Assembly (NCBI GenBank): GCA_013285855.1
Contig: JABDGW010000002.1
Location: forward strand, 1-64,000
Origin: Bacteroidota bacterium
GTDB taxonomy: Bacteria > Bacteroidota > Bacteroidia > Chitinophagales > Chitinophagaceae
Reading direction: 5' to 3'
Length of the DNA: 64,000 bases
Part shown: positions 54,230 to 62,038 of the stretch, one piece after another
Layout: every line of letters begins with the position of its first letter
How positions within the stretch are numbered: the first letter of the stretch is position 1
Position numbers and translations under genes: made by a program
The notes under the pieces: model-generated
Database searches by the model: none
The model's input: the letters and a program-made list of their open reading frames with translations, nothing else
Told to the model about the DNA's origin: nothing

Positions 54230-56713
54230 TCATTTTCCACTATCTTTCTTCGGCATTAATGCTTTTGGTTTTTGCGGCGTATCTGCAGGTGGTTTATTGT
54301 TTTTACCAGGAGGGTTTTTTGTTTTATTGCCGGGCTGGTTTCCGCTTTCACCACTTGGCGAAGTATTGTCGTCGTATTGATTTTCCGGCGTATTGCTTTC
54401 CGGTGCAATATTTTGAGGATTGGTATTATCATATCCCTGCTCATAATCTGAAGATTGGCCATTGCCCATATCATCGCCCTGCGCACCTAAATCTATTTGT
54501 GTATTGTTGATGTAATCATAATTCGGTTCATTAATTCCAACATCGGGTTTTGCAAAATCTGCTGTATCAGAATAGGGTAACGTTTTATCATTTTCAACTT
54601 TGTTATAAAAATATCCCCATACTGGTAATGCTGCAGATGCACCTTGCCCGTTTGTTGTACTGCTGAAGCGGATAAACCTGTCATCACAGCCAGACCACAC
54701 ACCACATAATAACTGCGGCGTGTACCCAATAAACCATGCATCACTGTTATCATTGGTTGTACCGGTTTTGCCCGCAACAGTTCCTTTAACACCATAGCTC
54801 CACATTCTTCTTCCTGTACCAAATTTCACAACGCCTTCCATCATGCTGATAACAAAATATGCAGTTACATCACTGATGACTTCTTTGCGTTGCGAGGTAC
54901 GCGTTTCCAATACATTGCCATTTTTGTCTTCAATGCGTGTTATATACATTGGTTTTACATTAAAGCCTCTGCCGGGAAACATGCTGTAAGCCTGCAGCAT
55001 TTCATATAAAGAAATTTCGCAGGCGCCTAATGCAATTGATGGATATGGTTGTATAGCGGACGTTTGCACATTACAGTTCTTTAGAAAATCAATAAAGCGT
55101 TTTGCACCTTGCCCATCGTCAGAGCCGCTGAGTTGTTTCATAATGTATGCAGTGGCACAGTTACGGCTCCACATTAATGCTGCACTCATTGGCATCGTGC
55201 GGCCTGTGCATGATGCACCTGTTGCAGGCACTGTTCCATATTCACCAAACCGTTGCTGCACATCTTCCACCATCGTGTTTGGCGTAAAGCCTGCATCTTC
55301 AATAGCCAAACTATATAGCAAAGGTTTTATAGTTGAACCAACCTGCCTGCGTGTATTTATGTTTACATGATCATACTTAAAATTCTTAAAATCAATTCCG
55401 CCAACCCATGCCTTTACATAACCGCTCAGAGGATCCATCGCCATAAAACCGCATTGCAACATTTGCCTGCAATATTTTACAGAATCATACGGCGTCATCA
55501 AAGTATCAATTTCCCGGTTATTATTCCATGCAAAAACCTTCATGGGCGTTTTGACGTAAAAAGTTTTCTTTATATCATCATCATTTAAACCCTGCTCTTT
55601 TAAATTTTTCCAGCGGTCGCTTGCCTGCATGGCAGCGTCCAAAACATTTTGATGATCTTTCCAAACAGAACCCGATTTTATATCATGTTGTGAGTTTAAA
55701 ATTTTTTGCATGTACGCCATGTGCTTTGCCACAGCTTCTTCAGCATCCAATTGCATTTTAGGGTTGACGGTTGTATAAATTTTTAAACCATCCATATACA
55801 AATTATAATGGTCGCCATTTGCTTTTGTATGTGTTTTACACCACTTCTTCATTTCTTCACCCAATACCATTCTGAAGTAAGGCGCAAGCCCCGCATTTTC
55901 ATTAAGCTTTTTATAATCCAGTACAATTGGTTTTGCAATAAGTACATCAGCAGAATCTGGTTTCAGGTAACCGCTGTTCACCATTTTATTCAGAATAAAA
56001 TCTCTTCTGTCTTTTGCTCTTGCAGGATAAAGCCGCGGGTTGTATGCAGTTGGCGCATTCACCATACCAATTAATGTAGCAGCTTCCGAAACAGTTAACC
56101 TGTCCGGCTCCTTTTGAAAAAATGTTTTTGCCGCATTGCGGATGCCATAAACATTATCACTGAAAGGAACAGTATTTAAATACAGCGTAATAATTTCTTC
56201 TTTGGTAAAATTGCGCTCAAGCTTGATGGCGATAATACCTTCTTTAATTTTTTGGGGGATGCGCACCAAAATATTAGCACTGTATTCTGTAAAAAGATTT
56301 TTTGCAGTTTGCATGGTGATGGTACTTCCGCCGCCCTGGCTGCCCAGCAGAAAAACAGCCCTGGCAACTGAGCGCGGATCAATGCCGCTATGATCATAAA
56401 AACGTTCGTCTTCTGTTGCTACCAAAGCCTCTATTGCGTATTTGCTGATGTCAGCATATTTTACATTCACTCTATCCTGTAAATAATATTTCCCCATTAA
56501 TGTTCCGTCATCTGCATATACCTGGCTTGCCAGTGAAGCAGAAGGGTTTTGTAACTCTTCAATGGAAGGCATTTTTCCCAGCAAACCAAAATCTGCAGCA
56601 ACAATTAATAATATTGCTAAGGCAAGGCCAATAAAAAAAGTACTCCATAAAATTTTTACAGATCTTTTTATTCCTGATTTATTAATTTTCTTTTTAGCAA
56701 TTTTTTTTGCCAT
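54230..56713 (-). CDS. class A penicillin-binding protein (PBP1A-like)
   Basis: An 827-residue bifunctional peptidoglycan synthase. A basic N-terminus and one membrane helix (about 20-42) precede the GT51 glycosyltransferase (catalytic Glu in ALVATEDERFYDHSG near 100, then GGSTITMQ). The transpeptidase has the SxxK Ser near 460 (QVGSTIKPLLYSL), SxN in SRNCATAY and KTGTTND near 648. A C-terminal Asn/Gln/Pro/Lys-rich tail of about 90 residues is extra to the family core and may bind partners or the wall. It is alone, with an inverted-repeat element upstream. Confidence 0.95.
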   Translation of the reverse strand: MAKKIAKKKINKSGIKRSVKILWSTFFIGLALAILLIVAADFGLLGKMPSIEELQNPSASLASQVYADDGTLMGKYYLQDRVNVKYADISKYAIEALVATEDERFYDHSGIDPRSVARAVFLLGSQGGGSTITMQTAKNLFTEYSANILVRIPQKIKEGIIAIKLERNFTKEEIITLYLNTVPFSDNVYGIRNAAKTFFQKEPDRLTVSEAATLIGMVNAPTAYNPRLYPARAKDRRDFILNKMVNSGYLKPDSADVLIAKPIVLDYKKLNENAGLAPYFRMVLGEEMKKWCKTHTKANGDHYNLYMDGLKIYTTVNPKMQLDAEEAVAKHMAYMQKILNSQHDIKSGSVWKDHQNVLDAAMQASDRWKNLKEQGLNDDDIKKTFYVKTPMKVFAWNNNREIDTLMTPYDSVKYCRQMLQCGFMAMDPLSGYVKAWVGGIDFKNFKYDHVNINTRRQVGSTIKPLLYSLAIEDAGFTPNTMVEDVQQRFGEYGTVPATGASCTGRTMPMSAALMWSRNCATAYIMKQLSGSDDGQGAKRFIDFLKNCNVQTSAIQPYPSIALGACEISLYEMLQAYSMFPGRGFNVKPMYITRIEDKNGNVLETRTSQRKEVISDVTAYFVISMMEGVVKFGTGRRMWSYGVKGTVAGKTGTTNDNSDAWFIGYTPQLLCGVWSGCDDRFIRFSSTTNGQGASAALPVWGYFYNKVENDKTLPYSDTADFAKPDVGINEPNYDYINNTQIDLGAQGDDMGNGQSSDYEQGYDNTNPQNIAPESNTPENQYDDNTSPSGESGNQPGNKTKNPPGKNNKPPADTPQKPKALMPKKDSGK

Positions 56714-56746
56714 GTATTACAAATTATTATTCATTATATAGTTAAG

Positions 56747-56867
56747 AATGAGATTCCCGTCTTCACGGGAATGACGTGTAACAAGTTTTAGAATCTTAAA
56801 CGTATAAATGATACGTATAATTAACAACAACTTAAACGTTATGTCCAACTTGATTGGGCATCTCATT
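56747..56867. repeat. inverted-repeat intergenic element (MITE/REP-like), two hairpin arms
   Basis: Outer arms AATGAGAT / ATCTCATT. The left arm holds ATTCCCGT-CTTC-ACGGGAAT then ATGACG; the right arm starts CGTTATG and ends GGGCATCTC. Similar in layout to 40388-40470. Confidence 0.65.
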
Positions 56868-56922
56868 ATTTATCCAAACTATTTATACTTATTCAATAAG
56901 ATTTAAAAGAACTTTTTAATAA

Positions 56923-59898
56923 TTAAAATTTCCCGGGAAGCACTTTATCTATTAAAGATTTATAACTATTTATATCTTTCGTATCATTTAAAATATCAAG
57001 ATTTGGCTGGCTGATAATTGTGAAGCTGTATTTCTCCGGCTTTAACCATGGAATGATTACGGCGGCAGCTTTTGGCTTTACTTTATCTACATAGATCATT
57101 GCTGAAGCCGCATCTGTAAAAGGCCCTAACAAAACTATATTCAAAGAATCATTCACTTTTGAATTAATAATATTTATTTTCTGGCTATAAAAATTGATCT
57201 GGTTGTATCGGTTAAATGCATTCTTTGTTTCAGTAGCATACACCGGATCAACTTTGTTTAAAATTATGCCAACAAATTGCTGATCTGATGAATTGAAAAC
57301 ATAAGTACGCACTGTGCCTCCAACTGTTTTAACTGTATCTGTACTTGCTTTTACAACTTTATCCGCAGGGTTGTTTATAACAGAATCTTTTTTTATTTCT
57401 TTTTTATCAATGATATTTTCTACAGGATTTAAATTAACAACTGGCGAAGGCTCATCTTCAGACAAGCGTGTTATTTGCAAATTGGTGAGGTAGGCTTCAA
57501 TCTCAGAACGGCGGCTCAGCACATCAATCATTGTTTGTGCTTTTTGTGATAATGGTGAGCTTGCAAACTGGTTGGTTAACTGTGTTAACGTTTGGATTGC
57601 ATTGCTGTCTTCATGTTTCGACACAAAATAAATTGATTCAATATACAGTAACTGCGGCGTCCAGTAAGAATTTCCATACACACTATCTGCAGCAGCTTTA
57701 GCAGCTTTCGCTTCATCAAATTTTCCTTCAATAAATAAATCGTAAATTTTTTCATAAGCTTTTGTTGCTGCATCTTCTTCTTTTATAGCCGGCGCATTGG
57801 AAAGCATTTTTGAAAACTTTCCGTCTTTATATTTTGTATTTAAAACTGTAAGTGCAGAATCTGCTGAAAACTTTTTACCAAGTTTATTATAACAGTAATA
57901 TAAATCAAATAAAACTTCTTCCAAATGCTCATTACCTGGAAAGCGGGTTATTAATGTATCGTAAGAATTAATGGCCGCATTATAATCTTCAAGTTCGTTT
58001 TGAAAGTCCTGGCCATTATTAAATAAAGCTTCTGCAATTTTATGATTTGATTCATTTAGTTTGTCTTCAGTTAGCGGCAGATAAGCAAGCAACGCATCAT
58101 AAGAAATTTCACCATTCATTACATCATCCTGAGGTGAACCTGGAGATAAATCACCAGGATTTGCATTTGGCGACATGTTAGTTTGATCTGAATCACCGGT
58201 AGCATCCGGATTAGCCTGATTGGCAGCAACAATTTGCTTGCTTACTGCGTCCATTCTTCTCCAGTTGTCAACATCCGGCCTGTTTCCCCAGCTTGATCTG
58301 AAAGTGGTGAAACCTGTTGATTTTAATGTATTGTTATTAAAATACCAATCGCCTTTTGCAGCGGCTTGCTGCGCCGCAAAAAGGTCGCCGCCTGATGAAG
58401 AATTATCGCCGCCGCTAAGCTGCACAGCAGGATTAACAAATGTTGAAGTATCATTTTCTTTTAAGCCCTGCTCTTTTCTTAACAGTCTTACCGTTTTCTT
58501 TATATATGCTACACGCTGTGCTTCAGGCATGCGGGCCACTGCCTGTAAACTATCCTCAATTTTAATTGTATGAATATTGGCTGAGATAAGCTGTAATGCA
58601 GTTAATCTCTCCGTTAAAAGTTGCTGTTCATCAGCGGATGCGAGGCTGCTCATATCTACGCTGTCATAATCATGTTTGGCTGCTTCATAATCTGGTCGCA
58701 GGTAATCAAGATCGCCCAATAGCATAAAACTTCTGCTTCTTTGTACAGGGTTATTTGTATTATACTTAATGCTTTTTTGTGCATATACATGTGCCTGCGG
58801 ATAATTTTTATCCTGCATTTCAATTTCCGCAGCGGTAAAGTAAATTAAGTCGCGGTAAGCACTATACCTGTCTTTTTTTGCCAACTGCATTAAGCCTGCA
58901 ATTTTTTTCTGCACAATATCAGCAGAATCAGGCGAAGCACTTATTGCATTAAGACTTGCATACACCGCCATGAACGGATCAACTGTATGTTCTGCACTTT
59001 TTGTAAAGTATTTTTCCGCATCTTCTCTTGAACCGCCAAGCATATACAACTGTGCGGTTAAATATTCACGTCTTGCTTTATCCTGCTTATCATCATCCAT
59101 ATCAGTTGCTTTGCTTAAATGCAAGGCAGCACTGTCATAGAATCCTGACTTATAAAATAAATAACCTATTGTTTCATGCAATTCCGGCTGCAGGCGTGCA
59201 GGAAAATTCGGATCATACCGCAGCATTTCCAGGATAGCGGAAGCTTCATAACGTTTCCCTGCATCAATATAATTTTTTGCCACCCATATCAGGTCTTCAT
59301 TTCTTTTTGGCGGCATAGATAATAGACTTTTTTTCTCTTTTGTTGCAATAGAAAACTGGGTACTGTTTGCATTGCTTCCAATCGGCAGATCATAACCATC
59401 ATCCTTTGGCGCAAAAGCATAATTCACATATAAAAAAACATGTTCGGCAGAATCGAAATTTTTGCGCAGGTAATAAGCTTTTCCCATCAAAAAATATAAA
59501 TCATCTACCCAGTCGTTTCTTAAATCATGCAATAAAATTCCTGCATTGCATTTATAAATTATACTATCAATATCGGGATCGGTTGCGGTAACATCAAGCG
59601 CGAAATTGTAATAAGGAAGCAACTGTGTATAATCATCTTTAAAACCTTGTTTTGCCCTGTTAATAATTTGCTGAAGCCTTAAATTAGCATTGAAATAATA
59701 ATTGTAATGCGTAATAGTATTCTGGTAAAATTTTTTTCCCTTTGATATTTTTCCTTCTGTTGTTTTTTCTGAAGCTAATGTGCGGCTTTCATATTTATCG
59801 GGTTTTTTCAGATCAATAGTAGTACCCGGCTGTGCATTTGAAATAAAACACAAATGAAGGCTGACAAAAAAAAATAAAAGATTCCCGGCAATCCGCAT
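56923..59898 (-). CDS. TPR protein, PorW/SprE-like type IX secretion or gliding protein
   Basis: A 991-residue exported protein, N-terminal signal with FFFVSLHLCFISNAQ. The region after it (HYNYYFNANLRLQQIINRAK, then LLHDLRNDWVDDLYFLMGKAYYLRKNFDSAE and YAFAPKDDGYDLPIGSN) matches the large TPR protein found with gliding/type IX genes in Bacteroidota, called SprE or PorW. TPR-like helices run to about residue 800, then a C-terminal globular segment (FVGIILNKVDPVYATETKNAFNRYN). This protein would support secretion of substrates such as the one at 46577. Whether it is lipidated (LHLC) or cut after NAQ is unclear. Confidence 0.78.
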   Translation of the reverse strand: MRIAGNLLFFFVSLHLCFISNAQPGTTIDLKKPDKYESRTLASEKTTEGKISKGKKFYQNTITHYNYYFNANLRLQQIINRAKQGFKDDYTQLLPYYNFALDVTATDPDIDSIIYKCNAGILLHDLRNDWVDDLYFLMGKAYYLRKNFDSAEHVFLYVNYAFAPKDDGYDLPIGSNANSTQFSIATKEKKSLLSMPPKRNEDLIWVAKNYIDAGKRYEASAILEMLRYDPNFPARLQPELHETIGYLFYKSGFYDSAALHLSKATDMDDDKQDKARREYLTAQLYMLGGSREDAEKYFTKSAEHTVDPFMAVYASLNAISASPDSADIVQKKIAGLMQLAKKDRYSAYRDLIYFTAAEIEMQDKNYPQAHVYAQKSIKYNTNNPVQRSRSFMLLGDLDYLRPDYEAAKHDYDSVDMSSLASADEQQLLTERLTALQLISANIHTIKIEDSLQAVARMPEAQRVAYIKKTVRLLRKEQGLKENDTSTFVNPAVQLSGGDNSSSGGDLFAAQQAAAKGDWYFNNNTLKSTGFTTFRSSWGNRPDVDNWRRMDAVSKQIVAANQANPDATGDSDQTNMSPNANPGDLSPGSPQDDVMNGEISYDALLAYLPLTEDKLNESNHKIAEALFNNGQDFQNELEDYNAAINSYDTLITRFPGNEHLEEVLFDLYYCYNKLGKKFSADSALTVLNTKYKDGKFSKMLSNAPAIKEEDAATKAYEKIYDLFIEGKFDEAKAAKAAADSVYGNSYWTPQLLYIESIYFVSKHEDSNAIQTLTQLTNQFASSPLSQKAQTMIDVLSRRSEIEAYLTNLQITRLSEDEPSPVVNLNPVENIIDKKEIKKDSVINNPADKVVKASTDTVKTVGGTVRTYVFNSSDQQFVGIILNKVDPVYATETKNAFNRYNQINFYSQKINIINSKVNDSLNIVLLGPFTDAASAMIYVDKVKPKAAAVIIPWLKPEKYSFTIISQPNLDILNDTKDINSYKSLIDKVLPGKF

Positions 59899-60008
59899 GA
59901 AGCAAATATTCTAATTATTAACTGAATTAAGGCTGTTTTATTTTAAAAATTACAGTTATTTTTCCGTTAGATAAATAACCTTTGCGTGAATTATTTTTTA
60001 TAAGAGAT

Positions 60009-60404
60009 ATGGCGGAAACAAATGCAAATACCACATTAAAACGGTTGCGCAACCGGTACAGGCTGGTAATAGTGAATGATGACACATTTGAAGAAGTGAT
60101 TAAATTTCGCCTTTCGCGTTTAAGCGTTTATGTAGCGCTGAGTACGATTTTTGTGCTGATGGTTGGATTAACTGTGGCGCTGCTGGTGTTAACTCCGCTC
60201 AAATATTATATTCCGGGTTCATCAGCAAACAGTGATTCCCGCCGCGAATTGCAAACATTAAAAATACGCACTGATTCTATGGAACAGGCACTGAAATATA
60301 AAGACGCTTATCTTGACGGTTTAAAAAAAGCCTTAGGCGAAGGTGCTGTAACAATTGATACTGCAACACTTAAAATTCCAGGCACAGATATCTCTAATGA
60401 CTGA
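60009..60404 (+). CDS. single-pass membrane protein of unknown function
   Basis: A 131-residue protein starting MAETNANTTLKRLRNRYRLV at ATG 60009, with one membrane helix (about 45-68) and a short coiled coil (SRRELQTLKIRTDSMEQALKYKDAYLDGLKKAL). The layout resembles the N-terminal part of some Bacteroidota M23 peptidases but no peptidase domain follows. The ATG at 60009 is preferred over GTG 59982. It overlaps the AtpZ-like gene by 8 bp and so is co-transcribed. Confidence 0.6.
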   Translation: MAETNANTTLKRLRNRYRLVIVNDDTFEEVIKFRLSRLSVYVALSTIFVLMVGLTVALLVLTPLKYYIPGSSANSDSRRELQTLKIRTDSMEQALKYKDAYLDGLKKALGEGAVTIDTATLKIPGTDISND

Positions 60405-60630
60405 AGAACGCGGCAATAAAAATATTTCAAACAAAAACTTATTATTACAATACGCGGCTGTTGGCAGCCAGCTATTGGCAGGGCTTTTACTTACCGTTTT
60501 TACAGGCAAATGGATTGATGAAAAACTGCATTTTTCATTTCCTGTTTTAATTTGGCTGCTGCCGGTTATTTTTATTGTAAGCATGATATTAAAAGTTATA
60601 AGAGATACATCAAAAAAGAAAAATGGATAA
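60397..60630 (+). CDS. AtpZ/AtpI-family protein
   Basis: A 77-residue inner-membrane protein with two helices (LLLQYAAVGSQLLAGLLLTVF and PVLIWLLPVIFIVSMIL) and the linker TGKWIDEKLHF, the AtpZ/AtpI pattern. The family is usually encoded with the F1Fo ATP synthase and is linked to magnesium/calcium transport or c-ring assembly. No atp genes are visible here. ATG 60397 (MTEERGNKN) was chosen over 60355, which lies deep in the preceding gene. Confidence 0.8.
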   Translation: MTEERGNKNISNKNLLLQYAAVGSQLLAGLLLTVFTGKWIDEKLHFSFPVLIWLLPVIFIVSMILKVIRDTSKKKNG

Positions 60631-61027
60631 AGCCAGCTTCAGGGATTTCTTCAGGCCAATAATTATATTTTTTATTTTAATTAATGCAGTTTGTTTTAGC
60701 TGCGGCAAATGGCTTGATGCAAAAGGAATTGATCATACGATATTAATGCTTGGCAATCTTATTTTGTTTTTCCTTACGTTCATCACATGCTTTATTCATA
60801 TTAAAGCGCTTAAAAATAATAACCCGTATGCTTTTGTAAGAGCCGTAACGCTGGCTTCTTTTTTAAAACTTATTGTAATTGCAATAAGTATAGTTATTTA
60901 TTTTGTTGTGGCTGAAACAAAAAGTATTTATGCAGTTGCTATTGCTATGGCATTTTATATTGTGTATACAATATTTGAAGTAAAGGGAGCAATGAAACTT
61001 AACAGGGATAAAAATGCCAAAAACTGA
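60623..61027 (+). CDS. four-helix membrane protein, ATP-synthase-associated-type hypothetical
   Basis: A 134-residue protein with four hydrophobic helices (about 12-30, 42-60, 74-92, 100-120) and a basic tail. It overlaps the AtpZ-like gene by 8 bp, and its own 3' end overlaps the SprT-like gene. Proteins of this size and topology often accompany AtpZ in Bacteroidota; a function is not known. Confidence 0.65.
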   Translation: MDKASFRDFFRPIIIFFILINAVCFSCGKWLDAKGIDHTILMLGNLILFFLTFITCFIHIKALKNNNPYAFVRAVTLASFLKLIVIAISIVIYFVVAETKSIYAVAIAMAFYIVYTIFEVKGAMKLNRDKNAKN

Positions 61028-61634
61028 ACATCCTTTACATGCATTAAAATCTTATTTGCCTGAAAATAGTTTTGATCAGGTTGCATTTTTTTTGCAGCAT
61101 TATAAAGTGCACTTAACTATAACAACACAACGCCAGTCTGTGTTGGGTGATTACAGGAATGCAATGCATGGAAAAAATCACCGCATAAGTGTAAATGGCA
61201 ATCTTAATAAATTCTCATTCTTAATTACACTGTTGCATGAGCTTGCACATTTACTTGCATTTGAAAAATGCGGTAACCATATACAGGCGCATGGTAAAGA
61301 GTGGAAATTTATTTATAGTGAATTGCTCAAAGATTTCATCAGCAAAAAAATATTTCCGCCGGATATTGAGCATGCCTTACAAGACTCTGTACAAAATCCT
61401 GCAGCAAGCAGTTGTGCAGAAGAAGGCCTAATGCGTGTGTTGCGCAAATATGACGAAAAGAAAAAAGATACTGTACTGCTTGAAGAAATTGCGCGTGGTA
61501 CATTTTTTAAAACAAAAGATGGCCGTGTTTTTCAAAAAGGAAAAAAGTTGCGTAAACGTTTTCGCTGTACAGAGAAAAATACCGGTTTGGTTTATTTGAT
61601 AAGCCCTGTTTATGAAGTAAAAGCAATATTGTAA
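61014..61634 (+). CDS. SprT-like zinc metalloprotein
   Basis: A 206-residue cytoplasmic protein with a zinc-metallopeptidase-like HELAH motif at 75-79 and a downstream His at 93 (GNHIQAHGKEWK), matching the SprT/SprT-like family. The C-terminal part is basic with a Cys pair in FRCTEKNTG. Related proteins bind DNA or process proteins under stress; peptidase activity is unproven. ATG 61014 overlaps the upstream gene by 14 bp, so it is the end of the AtpZ-like transcript. Confidence 0.8.
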   Translation: MPKTEHPLHALKSYLPENSFDQVAFFLQHYKVHLTITTQRQSVLGDYRNAMHGKNHRISVNGNLNKFSFLITLLHELAHLLAFEKCGNHIQAHGKEWKFIYSELLKDFISKKIFPPDIEHALQDSVQNPAASSCAEEGLMRVLRKYDEKKKDTVLLEEIARGTFFKTKDGRVFQKGKKLRKRFRCTEKNTGLVYLISPVYEVKAIL

Positions 61635-62038
61635 AATTTTTTTAGTGTGTGAATAAAATTAATTCCTACTAATTTGGTAGGAATTAAAATAATCTATTAT
61701 TTTGCTCTGCATTACAAACAAAAAAGATGCTTAACAATCATCACACCCCCAAATTTTACAAGCAGGATAATTATTACCTGGTCATATTTTCACGTAATCG
61801 AATGTGTTGTTGTTGATACCAGATCATTCCTGCATTTATAACGATTTCTTCTGTTTGAATTAAGTGAACAAATTATTTAATTATTAAATTTCTTTAACAT
61901 GAAAGAACCATAAACGATTTAAAAAAACTGGCCGGAAACTGTTACAGCAGCCCCGGCCTTTGAAAAAACAACAGCCGTGGAAATGTATCAGCAGAAAACT
62001 GCTGGCACCGGCATTATTATTAATTCAAAACAAAACTA
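61635..62038. other. 404-bp region upstream of susC: palindrome and hairpins, no gene
   Basis: Contains a perfect inverted repeat AATTCCTAC-N7-GTAGGAATT (about 61660-61686), which may be a terminator for the SprT-like transcript or an operator. Further on are GGCCGG / CCGGCC (61930-61958) and CAGCAG-AAAA-CTGCTG (61989-62004), both in the likely susC leader. No exact -7 box was found. Confidence 0.5.
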
